Of a stretch of 64,000 bases of DNA, positions 32,332 to 43,740 are shown in pieces. Positions within the stretch are counted from its first letter, which is position 1, and every line of letters begins with the position of its first letter. A program made the position numbers and the translations under genes. This stretch comes from Gavia stellata (lineage: Eukaryota > Chordata > Aves > Gaviiformes > Gaviidae), in the NCBI RefSeq assembly GCF_030936135.1, contig NW_026776931.1:62001-126000 (forward strand), read 5' to 3'. A model generated the notes under the pieces. That model saw only the letters and a program-made list of their open reading frames with translations. It was not told the DNA's origin and searched no databases.

Positions 32332-35300
32332 TTATCCACGGAGTGACTCCTTCAAGCTTGACAGCTGGTAGGCGGTGAGTAAAATCTGGAAAGGTCCTTT
32401 CCACTTCTCCTTCAACGGCTCATCTGACCACATCCTCAGATACACCCAGTCTCCCGGTTGATATTGATGCACAGGCACGTCTAGGGATAGCGATGCGCTC
32501 ACAGTGACATACCTGTGGAGAGAGGACAGAACCCTTCCCAGAGAGATAACATATTCTTTCAGATAATGTTTTCCTATGATTTCAGGATTAACTCCTGTTT
32601 CTGTCACCTGACAAGGTTTACCATATATGATTTAAAAAGGACTAACCTTTTCTTTAGTTCTAGGCTGGATGCATATTCGTAGCAAAGCTAAAGGTAAAAC
32701 ATCCAGCCACTTTATCTGAGCCTCTTGGCAAATTTTACTTATCTGTCTTTTTAGGCTTTGATTCATTCTTTCTACTTCCCTATTTGATTGAGGTCTCCAT
32801 GGGGCATGGAGATCCCATTTTACCCCTAATGCTTTAGCTAAACTTTGAATGGCTTCTGCTGTAAAATGTGGACCCCTATCCAAAGATAGTCCTATGAGTA
32901 CCCCAAATCTCAGTATTATTTCCTTAAATAACATTTTTGCTACTTCTTTTGCCTTGTTGGTGCGACAAGGGAAAGCTTCGGGCCAGCCTGAAAAAGTATC
33001 TATCATTACTAAAAGATACCAGTATCCATTTTGCCACGGTAATTTGGAAAAGTCTATTTGCCAATATTCTCCTGGACTGTTTCCTCTCTTTGTTACCCCT
33101 GGTAAAGGTCTTCGGGGTAAGTGAGGATTGTTATTCCAGCATAATTCACATTTCTTCACTATGCTTTTTTTTTTTTGACTATAACAGTCATTTGTACACT
33201 TAGCAGTTGTGTTTTCAATGCTTCAACCATGGTCTCAATTCCCCAGGGAGTTTCTTGGTGTTGTCTGTTAGCCAATTCATGCATAATTTCCTGTGTAACT
33301 AATGCTTGATGTGAAGGAGTCACTCACCACCCCTCTTGGTTTTTATTCACCTTCAGTAGATTAGCCAATCAGTTGTCTTTTGGTGCATACTGCGAATTCT
33401 TAGGTCCAAACCTCTGGACCTTTTCCAGAAAAGCTAGCAATATTTGACCTTCAGCTGCTTCTTTCACAGCTTTATCTGCGATGCGTTTTCCTATATGCAC
33501 TGGGCTATTTCCAAATTGGTGCACCTTGCAATGCATAATTGCCACTAATCGGGGTAGATTAATTGCTTGTAATAATTGTTGGATCATTGGCCCATATTTA
33601 ACCAGGGATCCTTGAGATGTTAGGAGTCTCCTTTTTTTCCAAATAGCTCCATGAGCATGGACCACTCCAAAGGCAAATTTTGAATCTGTCCATATATTAA
33701 TAGTTTTACCTTTTGAAAGTTCTAATGCTCTCAGCAGGGCTATGAGCTCTGCTTTCTGGGCCAAAGTGTTGGATGGCAGAGCTTTTGCTTCAGTTATTTC
33801 CTTAATGGTTACCACTGCGTAACCTGCTTTCCATGTTCTGTTCCGCATAAAGCTGCTACCATCTATGAACAGGTCCCAGTCTGCATTCTCTATTGGCATG
33901 TCTCTCAAATCTGCTCTGCTGGAATACATCTGTTCTACTGTTTGCAAACAGTCATGAGTTAATTCTTCTCCACCAGGATCAGTAGTTAGGAAGGTCGCTG
34001 GATTCAGGATCATGGTTACTTTCAGCTCCACATCGTCTTGTTCCAGAAGATCAGCTTGATATTGCAGCATCCGGCTTGGTGACAACCAGTGTCCTCCTTT
34101 TTTGTTCTAGCGCTGTTGTAACTGCATGGGGCACAAATACAGTTAGCTTTTGCCTGAGCATCAATTTTCGGGCCTCTTGGATCAGTAGTACTGTAGCCAC
34201 CACTGCTCGGAGGCATGCTGGAGATCCTTTGCTAACATTGTCTAGTTGTTTGAAAAAAAAATACCCTGCCAGCCCCAAAAAGTTGAGGAGGTCTATTATC
34301 ATTTTTATGGAATCCTCCTTGTCACTTGCTGCTAGCAGTATGTCATCTATGTACTGCAGCAAGGTGATATTTTATGCATCATTTGCCAGTCTTCTAATTC
34401 TTTGGCTAATTGATTTTGAAAGATCGTAGGGCTATTCTTAAATCCTTGTGGTAATACTGTCCAGCACAACTGAGTCTTTCTACCTGTCTTAGGGCTTTCC
34501 CACTTGAAAGCGAACAGTTCCTGACTCCCAGTGGCTAGTGGAAGGCAAAAGAACGCATCTTTCAGATCCAGTACAGTAAACCATTTGTCTTTTTCCTTCA
34601 GGGTGGTCAAGAGAGTATACGGGTTTGCCACTACCGGGTGGATGTCCTGCACAATTCGATTTATAGCCCTTAAGTCCTGAACCAATCTATATTCTTCTGA
34701 ATGCAGCTTTTTAATTGGCAAGATCAGGGTGTTGTATTCTGATTGGCATTCTTTTAATAACCCAAAATTTACGAATTGTTCTATTAATGGTTCTAATCCT
34801 TTTCTTGCTTCTAATTTAATTGGGTACTGTTTCCGTCTTACCGGTCTGGCATCTGGTTTCGACTGGATGATTACCAGTTCTGCTGCTCAAGATCGTCCTG
34901 GTGTTCCTGAAGTCCATACAAGCGGTGTTACAGCATTTTCAACTTGTTCTGGTATCTCCTGTAACTTGGCTTCCTTCTGTAACATAAAAACTTGAGGATC
35001 CAAAGCTTTATTTTCAGCAGTACGGATTTGGATTTTCCTTTTTTTTTTCAAAATTAATTTGTGTATTCAATTTACTTAATATATCTTATCCTAATAGCAG
35101 CATAGGGCAATCTGGAATACAGAGAAATGGATGGGTTAACACCCTTTTCCCAATTCCAAACTTCAAAGGCTGGAAAAACAGCAGATTTTCTTTCCGCCCT
35201 GTGGCACCAATAATTGACATGCTTTGATTACTAAAATTACCCTTGCATGGGTATTCAATGCTGAATAACTAGCCCCCATAGCTACTAAAAATTTTACTTT

Positions 35301-35371
35301 CTCATTCCCCAACTTACTATAACCAGGGGTTCTGTTGGGGAAGGTTCTGATTCTTCCACCGGTCCTCCTCA
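32332..35371 (-). pseudogene. pol: ERV2 pro-pol remnant
   Basis: Minus-strand blocks are: protease with the motif A-M-G at 35274-35282 in place of the catalytic D-T-G; RT fingers and palm (34721-34347) with a YIDD box in the frame starting at 34362; connection domain (34216-34022); RNase H (34085-33369, with IWTDSKFAFG); integrase core (33159-32632, with WQIDF, SLDRGP and NREVE, the likely D,D-35-E triad); and integrase C-terminal domain (32607-32332). The thumb is deleted, frames are broken at several points, and the protease aspartate is replaced. The gag-pro stop is UGA at 35369-35371, in the same relative position as in ERV1. Confidence 0.9.
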
Positions 35372-36360
35372 GTCTGAATCTAATGTCATCATGTTAACAG
35401 CCTGCCTCAGTATTTACTCAAGGCCCAGCTGATTTAACTGTGGACACTCCCTTTTCCAGTGTCCTTTCTGCTCCACTGGGAAACTATCATCTCCCTGTCT
35501 GGCTCAGATAGCCCTGTTATCTGACCCCACCAGTTTCCTGGGCTATGGCTGCTGCCAGTATCTTAGTATCTTTAAGCTTCTTGTTTCTCTGTTTTTCTTC
35601 TTTCCTCATAAGACACTAAATTGTTTAAGTTAACTTGCAGATCCTTCCAATCCAGATCCTGATTTTCAACTATAGTTTCCGTAACATTTGCTACCCATTC
35701 AGGGTCCTCCCTGTATATGCCTGCTATCTCCTTCCAAGCCTTTAAATCTGATACCAAAACCAACACTTTTACCCAAACTGGTCCACTTGGTCCTACCACT
35801 TGCCTAAGAGGGGCTTGTATGTTCCAAGCATTTCCCCTCCTAGTCCTACTTGCTACCAAACCAAAACCTTCTTCCACATCAGAGCTATCAGAATCACACT
35901 ATTCCTTTGTTCCCTTTTCCTTCCACTCACCCCCCTTTCAACCTGCACTGCTATATCGTTCTCATTTCTCCTTCCTCCATTACCCCTTCTTGGTCCAACC
36001 AACATCTCAATGTCCTCCTCTTACCATTTCTCTTTATATTTATTGCATCGCCTGCTGATGCTACATGCCAAACAACAATGCTTAGGCGCTTTGTTATTTT
36101 CTGCCTCTAGTACCAATACACCACTTTCACTTACAATCAAGTCACATTCCTTACATATATCAAAATTATCCCATAATGCAATGAACAAATTCACATAGGG
36201 CATCTCATCCCATTCTCCTTCACATCTACAAAACAGCATTAATTGCAACACAGTATTGTAGTTTATACTTCCGTTCTTAGACCATTTCTCCTGATCATCC
36301 AGAGTATACATGGGCCACCAATGATTGCAATAGTCTCTCAAATTTTTCCGAGTGAGGGGG
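35372..36360 (-). pseudogene. gag: ERV2 gag remnant
   Basis: The right part (frame 36341-36021) resembles a gamma-type matrix domain (NHWWPMYTLDDQEKWS, CEGEWDEMPYVNLFIALWDN). The middle part (35877-35572) resembles the start of capsid (LRQVVGPSGPVWVKVLV, DLKAWKEIAG). The capsid end and zinc knuckle toward 35400 are badly decayed or partly deleted compared with ERV1. No plausible start codon is in frame with the matrix block, so gag is non-functional. Confidence 0.8.
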
Positions 36361-37293
36361 GGTCACCCCCAAACTTGATCCAAAGTTTTAATATACAACC
36401 CAAGGGAGAGCACTTAAGAATTCCAAAATATATCCCATTCTGATATTTAGAATCCACTAAACCACATTTCTTTCTGATTTCCCAGTCATTCCTTGAGAGA
36501 GAAAAATAAAAACAAATCTACATATGGAATCTCATAACCCCATTTATCAGTTCTTCTACAAAACAACATCAATTGCCGAATAGTATTACAGGTTAAAGAT
36601 TCATTTTCAGGCCTTTTTCTTTTTTTTTTTTTTAATTTTTTTTTCCATCTTCCAATCGATATTGCAGCTGCTATTAATTATAATATTTTTTCAATTTATC
36701 CTTAGTCAAGGGGATCCCCTCCAAATTTATTTCAGGATGCATCCTAGAGGGGAACAAGTGGGTTTTTCCTGAGAAGCAGTTAAACCCATTTCGGTACCGA
36801 AAAACAAACCAGTGTTTCCACACTAATTGTTAATATTGCGTACGCTCAATAAAACAGAAACCAGACCAGAGTGTGGAAACAATTATCCAAGATGAACAAC
36901 CACTTAGCGCTTTATATAGGGTGAAACATTCCTTGTTGCACAACTTTCCCAATATGATCTTACACAAGGTAAGTATATCCCAGGATCATACAAAGTTACC
37001 ACGTACGTGTACCCAAACCAAACCAAAATCCGGACTCCGGGCGTCCCCGTAGTAGCGTACGGATTAGACAATAGTGCACTTCCAATACCAATAGCTTAAC
37101 AACACGTACTTAATTCAAATACGATTTACTTGTAAGCAACCAATACCAATACTTATAACCAATGTCGTTAATCTCCCAGGTAGGTGTCACGGAAACTCAC
37201 CCGACCAGGGAATCAGAGGGCCTCCCCGAAAATAATCCGGTGCGCGCTGGAGTCCTCACGATTCCTCTGGTCCGTTGAGATTCCGGAGAGCTT
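36361..37293 (-). other. ERV2 5' leader
   Basis: About 930 bases lie between the primer binding site and the recognisable gag. There is no long open frame. The stretch holds a T-rich run at about 36608-36652 and short GTAC/TACGT-rich sequence near 37000-37080. It probably contains the packaging region, but no specific structure can be named from sequence alone. Confidence 0.6.
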
Positions 37294-37311
37294 GTCCCAT
37301 CTGGGTCGCCA
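37294..37311 (-). other. ERV2 primer binding site
   Basis: Five bases inside the 5' LTR, the minus strand reads TGGCGACCCAGATGGGAC, an 18-nt site beginning with the TGG that pairs with a tRNA CCA end. It implies a tRNA ending GTCCCATCTGGGTCGCCA. The T-arm-like part recalls an arginine tRNA, but I could not confirm an exact match. Confidence 0.75.
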
Positions 37312-37316
37312 AATTC

Positions 37317-37959
37317 TGTTACCGAAAATCGTAACCAAGAAAACTCTCCAAACCAAATGATAGTTTAGAAAGCCGACATTGGTTTATTGCAGCGCTGGGT
37401 GCATGGGGGATCCTTCCTCCTAGCATGCACACCCAGTTGAAATCATGACAGGTATTTAAACAGTTAACAAAGTTAGTTACGCCTACTGGTCCCACCCTTT
37501 AGCTAACTATTGGTTAGAATCTTTCTTACTGCATCTTAAAGATACAGTTCTCTTTTAATTCACTACGCATGCCCAGAGAGTAGGGGGCTTATTTGGGTTG
37601 GGGGCTTTTCTAGCTAGGAGGTGTGGTTTTTAACATTATAATGAGGTAGGTCAGCCTTAGGGCACCCATTTGGGGCATTTCACTGACTTGGCTGTTTGGC
37701 CAAGTCTCAAGTTTGCATATCGGCCATTATCAGTAGACCCAGAGGCTATATCAGGTGCTAGGTCTACTTTTGTCTCCAGGTAGACAACATTAACATAACA
37801 CAATAGAGCTAATCGCCACAGCCAGCCTGTTTCCGGGAAAACTAATGCATATTTCAGTTTGTGCGAGGCAGTATCATCTTAACTCATCTGTACAAAGTTT
37901 GCACAAAGGGATCTGGGTTTTTTTGTATGCTAACTAATTTGTTTAAGTCTTTGGTATCA
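37317..37959 (-). repeat. ERV2 5' LTR
   Basis: This is the second 643-bp LTR, identical to 31571-32213 except for one base (A at 37518 against G at 31772). It ends CA at 37959, followed by the AAAA target duplicate. Confidence 0.95.
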
Positions 37960-40356
37960 AAAACACTTTAAAATTTTGTTTGTGCTTGTCCTTCAACAAT
38001 TTTGCAGCAGTATGTGTGGACTGCTTCTCCAGTCCCGAGTTCTGTCGTGCATTCTGCTTTCTGTTTCTTTGTGGAATTATGTTTCCATTCATCTGCAAAG
38101 CAAGCATTCGTAAAAAATCATTTTCTACCTCTGTAGAACTTGTTCTTTTGTTCCTAATTTGCTTTCTTATGAGGAGAAGAGAATGATCCTGTAGTTGTTT
38201 TTGTCAAGCGGTTTGGTATGTGTTTCTTGCAGATTCTATTTTCTATCTTGGAATACTCTGAAACTTGATTTCACCTACGGTTTTGTCAAAGACAAAGTTT
38301 CTGATTTTCTGCTTTCACAGCTGGGAAAAAAATAGCACGCTTATGTAAGGTGATAAGCAGCGCGGGACTGAAGTGTTTTGTAAACAAGAGAAAACAGATA
38401 TTCTGTTACTGCATCCTGTCTTCATGCTTAACTGTATGTTAGTGAAGACTTTCCAACTATCAATACCGTTAAACTGAGAGGCCAAAAAGGAAATGTTATC
38501 TGAGCAAAGACAAATGCTGGCCAGCATTGTCTTTACTTGCTCAAATCCAGTGTTTTAAAAACCCTTGTCTTGAAGGTGAGGACACTCTACAGATAAAATG
38601 TCTCCAAATAATTCTAACTTTAGTGTGCGAAAACGTACATGCAATCTTTATTTTTAGCTTCTGTTTGATTTCTGTCTTTCTTAGTTGCTATTATGCTAAA
38701 GAAACCTGCTAAAAACGAGGTACACAATACTGGGTTTCAAGTGAATGTATTTTGGAATTGAAGTCTTTTATTGTTCACCTCTAGCCTCTGGTAGTGCCTC
38801 ATAGGATACACTCGAGAAGTAGAAATGGGAGAAGAGAAAAGACACGCTCTGAAATAAACTGTAAGCATGTGTAATATGACAACATTAAATATTCTTAAAA
38901 TAATCATTGATATTCACATATTTCCACTAGTATTCTGCATAGCTGATGTATATAGAAACATTTTTAGTGATACAGAGGAAAAGAAAAACTTACGCTGTTT
39001 CACTTACGGATATAGGTTCTAGATGACTATGCCAAAGAAACATTAGTGTAAAACATTTGAATACACCTTTTGTCAGCACTTCAGCAAATCTCACTATTGC
39101 TTCATCTTAACTGAACAGGACGCAACCTGAGCTCTTCTGAGAGCTGGCTGGTATTGCTTCATATGCCACTGCAGCAGGGATATTCGGAGTGATGCCAGAT
39201 TGTGCTAGGTAGCAGAATGGCAGAGGAAGATTTTTCTGCCTTAATTTAGTCTCTTGTTGTAGTTTGAACTGAAACAGTCCTGTAGAAATCAGGAAAGGAG
39301 GTGGTTGATCGCTGGCCATTACAAGCAGACTCCATCCCGCAAGCTGTAGTCATTCTTTTGTTTGAATTAAATCAGAGCAATCCTTGGCGCTTTAGTTGTC
39401 TTTCCTGAAGCTAAAATTAAGGGAAGGAGTGTTAATGAGCGTCTGCCAAAGAGCTTTCCTGGAAGATGCGATAAGCTCTCTCCAAACTCCATTCACGGCT
39501 CTTTAGGGCTAGTGATCTCCCCGAAGAACAGGTCCAAGAGGGAATTCCCACAATGGCTGTGTGTTTTATCTAAATTACATCTGTATTGCTGCTCTAAAGA
39601 GGGCACTTGACGGCCCTGTTTGCTGAATGGTTTTCCTCCTCTTTCTAATGACTAGGTGGGGCAAGTGGCGACCGTGCTGCCTTTGTGATGGAAGAGTACT
39701 TTCTGTGCCCCTTAGTTTCCAGCAGGCACAAGTTGGGGGTGTGCCTGTGTCAGAAGTTTGCATCAGTGGGGCTGTGATGCACTCATTAAACGGGATTTGT
39801 CTTTTTTGTTAGCCTTTGGAGCTGAATTGGGTCTAATTGCAGTCCAGCTTAGATTCTTGTTTTCCTTTTCTCCTCTTTAGTTGGTCAAGTAAAATTTGAT
39901 GCACCCTTGAGGAAAGAGACGGAGCCACATCGTGAGTTTGTGAGTTACAAGCAGCATGGGCTATGCTCTGCACATTATTCCCTGCAAATGTCTGTGGAGG
40001 AGGAGAAGTCCAAGGTGTGTAGCATACCTCCTTAGCGCTACTGAAGTTGGTAGTGATTTTTCTGACAAGTGACTTATTGGTCCTGGATCTTTTGGTGCCA
40101 TTGCAGTATATGCAGCAAGACCCCTTATTTGTGGGCTCTGCCAGGTGTGATGTATGTGCTAAGCAACAGCCCTTGGTCCTGTGGGTTTCCTCTATGCTTT
40201 ATACCTCATTGCCAAGTATATAATTCCCCTTATTTATAGAGTTATTTTTTTAATTGTAGAATGCCTGTGCATATTCAAATGTTCCTCTCCCTTGTGCTTG
40301 TATTGACAATGATTGAGAATGGAAATAATAAAATTGAGAGCCTGGGAAAGAGGTAT

Positions 40357-40914
40357 TGACACGCGGAAACAAACTTCACAACTCCCACAGAGTTATAAAG
40401 CAGGCATGTTTATTGCGGCGCCGGGTGCAAGGGGATTTCTCCTCCTGACATGCACACCGGGTTAAAATCATGACAGGTATTGAAAACAGTTAACAAAGTT
40501 AGTTATGCCTCCTGGTTCTACCCCTTAATTAACTCTTGGTTAATACTTTTCTTACTTCATCTTAAAGTTATAGTTCTCGTGTAATTCACCACACCAGCTG
40601 AGCGAGTAGGGGGCTTAATTGGGTTGGGGGCTTTTCTAGCTAGGAGGTGTGTTCTTTAGCATTAGAATGAGATTATAATGAGACAAGTTAACTCTAAGGT
40701 ACTGTTTTGGCAGTCCATTCTATTTTTCTAAGATTCGTCCTTGTGTTAATCGTTATTGCTAGTTAGTAGAGAGTTAGTGAAGACAGTCTTTATCTTTAGT
40801 ATGACTAAGTGCCAGGTGCATTTGTTATGAAGTATCTTCTTTACATTCTTCTGATTCTTCTTGCTTGTGTTTAACACTTGTTTTTGACCTTGTTTTTCAA
40901 GATGTTCTGTAACA
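40357..40914 (-). mobile_element. Solo LTR of the gamma-type family (short-U3 form)
   Basis: The sequence is similar to the ERV1 LTR from about 415 to 984, with shared blocks such as CACCGGGTTAAAATCATGAC and GAGTAGGGGGCTTA. It runs from TGACACGC to CTGTAACA (TG...CA). The right end coincides with the inner TG/CA boundary of ERV1 at 984, not with the TTGGTATCA end used by ERV2. I see no clear target duplication (AGGTAT on the left, TGAAGA on the right), so either end may be eroded. It lies in the intron or flank after the last MAP4K3 remnant. Confidence 0.8.
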
Positions 40915-41273
40915 TGAAGACCTGATCCAGACTGCCCAATTCTGATTGAAATTGTGTCAGTTGCTCCTGCTTGTGTCTGAAGTAAATAGGAGTTAGGTCA
41001 GATTTGCAACTAATACAGATGTGTACTCAAAACCTCCCTTGAGATCCGAAATTGGTGACTGCTGCTTTCGGGGCCATTAGTTAATGAAAATGCCCTGAAG
41101 GCTGTAGTCAGTAAGAATAAGGCAATGTTGAGTCATGCACATTGCATTCTAATGGTGAGCAAATGGACCCCCTTTTTCTCCTGAAATGGCTGAAGAAGGG
41201 CAGTTTTCACTTGGGGCTGCTCTGCTCAGAAAAGAACTGGATGGAAAGAGCTGCCCAAGTGCAGCAGCCCTCG

Positions 41274-41330
41274 TGCCTCTGTGTGTGCGTGCCTCTGTGT
41301 GTGCGTGCCTCTGTGTGCGTGCCTCTGTGT
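41274..41330. repeat. GTGCCTCTGTGTGTGC microsatellite
   Basis: Four tandem copies of a 14-18-bp GTGCCTCTGTGTGTGC-type unit. Lengths differ by loss of one GTGT step. Confidence 0.85.
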
Positions 41331-41520
41331 TCAGAAGTGCCTTTCTCCACCTTGCTGCTTCTCGGTCTGTTAGTAATTGAGCTGCAAGTCATCTGTGAAT
41401 GAATGGGTGCTATTTCATTCTAGCCCATGTTGCCACGTGGCTGAATGGGGCTTCATCTTCTGTCTCTGAGCACGGTAAAGCTAGGTAAGCATTAAAAAAG
41501 AGAGACATGGAAGGACCATC

Positions 41521-41570
41521 TTTTGGCGGCAGTCCTCCACTTTTCACAAACTGGAGAGTTCGTGAAATTC
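41521..41570 (+). repeat. 50-bp direct repeat, copy 1
   Basis: This starts TTTTGGCGGCAGTCCTCCAC and contains ACTGGAGAGTT. It matches 42191-42240 at 46 of 50 positions by eye. The origin is unknown. Confidence 0.85.
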
Positions 41571-42190
41571 TCCAGGCAGGTGGCTGTTAGACTGGTAAAA
41601 GATACCATTTTCTTCTAAGAAAGCTGATTGTATATGTTGCTAAAAACACTGGGCTGCTCAGACATTAGAGAAAGGGGCAAGAAAGGGGCTAATTACAGAG
41701 AGAGGCTAGATAAGTCTCTCCATAGTAGCAACAGGACTGTGTTGAATGTGAGTTGTTTGCTAGCTCTTGTGACTGTCCTTTTCCCAAATAAGTATTGCTG
41801 GACTTGCCTCGCAGGTAGGAAAGCTGAGTTCCTGTGAGATCAAACACCTTGCCTGGTCCCTGGCAGAGCTGTCATTAGATGAGTGCGAATCTGTGACCGT
41901 CAGTGTCATCCTTGGTGCATCTTCTGTGCTGCCTGTGGCACGGGAGGGATTTTTTTCTATCTGTAGGAAAGAGGAAAAGGTTTTGGGTTGGTTAAGAAAA
42001 TGGGGAAGGTTTCTTCTCTGTGGCCCGGTTGTCCTGGGAGTCCCCGTGCTGCTTTGTAAGGGAAAGTTGCAAGGCTGTCTCTGTGATGGAGCCCAAGGGG
42101 GATGCTCTGGGGACAGCAATGGAGCAGACCCCTCCATTGCAAGTTGAGCCTCAAGGAGGAGAAGGTTTCAGCCCAGGTCACGTTGCCAGC

Positions 42191-42240
42191 TTTTGGCGGC
42201 AGTCCTCCACATTTCACGAACTGGAGAGTTCATGAAACTC
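42191..42240 (+). repeat. 50-bp direct repeat, copy 2
   Basis: This is the second copy of the segment at 41521-41570, in the same orientation and 670 bp downstream, with four substitutions. Similarity stops sharply at both ends. Confidence 0.85.
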
Positions 42241-43652
42241 TGAGAGGCGTCCCACTGCGAGGAGGATGCTGGTGGCAGCCCGCTGCGGTCCAGGAGAGCT
42301 CACTTGGGACAGCTGTTTGTAGGTTTGTAAGATGATTGGCTTTAGTCATCAGCAAGTTACTGGAAAGTTACTGGAATTCCAGCAACACTGGTACTGTTTC
42401 ACTTGGGCTATGGCCCAGGTAAGGGACGTTCCAAGGCTGTCAGGGGATGACTGGTTATTCCCGCTCTCGTTACCCGCCTTGAGTTGGGTAACAGGAGTGC
42501 TTGGTACAGTCAGTGCTGCTCCCCACCTTAGCCATGCAAGAGTTCCTGGTACAGTCAAGGGACGCTTAACCGCTCATCTCGTTGCGCAAAGGCCGAGGCC
42601 CAGCTGGAATTCCTGAGATCATAGAGCAGCCCAGGAAAAAAGTGGGGGGGGAAGGAATGCACCACCAGAGCCCGGTACTCCCCAGCCTGTGGTGCCCGGT
42701 GGCACTGGGTGGGATGGCGAATGCCCTGGCGGGACCCTGCCAGCTGAGGAGAAGGGCTGGGTGTGCAGGAGGGGAGACTGACCCCTGCTCTGCCTCTGTG
42801 ACCGTGAAGGACCACTGAGCCCTGGTGCTACAGCGTGGTGGTACTGCAGCATGTTTCTGTCCTCAATATAACGGGGACTTAGATGGCTTTTAGCTTCCAG
42901 AGGAAACATGAGGCCAAGACTAAGGATTAAGGTAGTGTCAGTCCCAGGAACAGCTATCGAACCGTCCTGTAACTGCGTGAGTGATCAGTGCCCTTGACAT
43001 CTTTGCGTTTCCTTGTTCAGGCTGAGATGCTGTGGCAGTACCTTGCTGAGTCAGGCCTGAACCTCCATCCAGAGCCTCCCCATCTTCTTGTGCATTGTCT
43101 CCGGGCAATCACAGCCCCCGTTACTGCCTTGCTAACCTTTATGTCAGACATTCCCCTTGAAATGGGATTAACTTCTTGAGGCTTATAAATGTTCTTCTGC
43201 ATTTGTGCAAAGACAGCTGGCTGGATTAAATGGTTTCATAGTATTAAGGAAAAAGAAAACCTAGGAGGCATGACACTTGTTGGGGCCAAGGACTTTGTTT
43301 TAAAAAGCAGTGGGGAAAAAACAATTTATTTTTGGGGGGGTTTCATGGCTGTATGGCAAATGGCAGGGTCTCCAAAATGTAGGCGTTTGAAATCTTGTCT
43401 TGATTCAGAACAGGAGTAGAGAAGCAGTTCAGGGTTTGGAAGTGAGATGTAAACTGAGCAAAAAGTGAGGAAACAAAATGGATTCCCAGCATGGGAATAA
43501 AAAGGGAGAAAGCAAACCCAGGGCTGTGCCTTGAGGTCTGTGCTACCAAAAAACCCGATGTTCTCCCCTGCAATGTGGGATTGCATTGCTCAGAGGAAGG
43601 TGGGGGAAAAATGGCTTGAAAGGGGCCAACTCTATTGTCCTTCTTTTTTCAG

Positions 43653-43740
43653 AAGACAAGTGTGAACCCTGCCTGGACAAAGAGGGCTATGGGCTGCCTG
43701 TTTGGGACTTCATGATTGGCACTTCACGAGGTTGCAGTTA
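43653..43740 (+). other. Exon-like interval, possibly a HYDIN 5' untranslated exon
   Basis: A T-rich tract ending TTTTTTCAG at 43652 is followed by 88 bases and a strong donor, GGTAAGT, at 43740-43746. One frame is open for 29 codons before a TAG right at the donor; the other two frames have early stops. I do not recognise a protein. Because it lies upstream of the first coding HYDIN exon and on the same strand, a non-coding 5' exon is possible. The call rests on splice-site strength alone. Confidence 0.3.

Larger units (their letters stand above)
31571..37959 (-). mobile_element. ERV2: gamma-type provirus with paired LTRs, env deleted
   Basis: This is a 6,389-bp minus-strand insertion with two 643-bp LTRs and a 4-bp target duplication AAAA (31567-31570 and 37960-37963). 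The order on the minus strand is 5' LTR, PBS, gag, protease, RT, RNase H, integrase, 3' LTR. Env is missing apart from its extreme 3' end: sequence matching the env tail of ERV1 (to about 32330) is followed at once by integrase C-terminal sequence, a deletion of about 1.5 kb relative to ERV1. The RT thumb is also deleted near 34255, and several frames are broken. The LTRs differ at one position only (G at 31772, A at 37518), so integration is recent despite the coding damage. Confidence 0.95.
30480..39931 (+). pseudogene. MAP4K3: MAP4K3 pseudogene fragment (six internal exons, two frameshifts)
   Basis: MAP4K3 is a GCK-type Ser/Thr kinase in JNK and mTORC1 signalling. Remnant exons are 30480-30611, 30911-30976, 31060-31142, 31244-31355, 38785-38860 and 39881-39931. 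They encode the C-lobe of the kinase domain (MAPEVAA from the APE motif, [14 protein letters not shown]) and the first linker (NNPDHSTYRDFDDNDPE, VPHRIHS, GQVKFDAPLRKETEPH). The match is to MAP4K3 rather than MAP4K5. Exons keep their introns, so this is a genomic duplication, not a retrocopy. The third exon has an extra A in an A-run that leads to a TGA, and the fourth has an extra T in its T-run. The second intron starts with GC instead of GT. The N-lobe and everything after 39931 are absent. ERV2 sits between the fourth and fifth remnants. Confidence 0.9.

Noticed and set aside
30480..39931. Processed retrocopy of MAP4K3
   Set aside because: Introns and splice sites are retained, so it is a genomic duplication.
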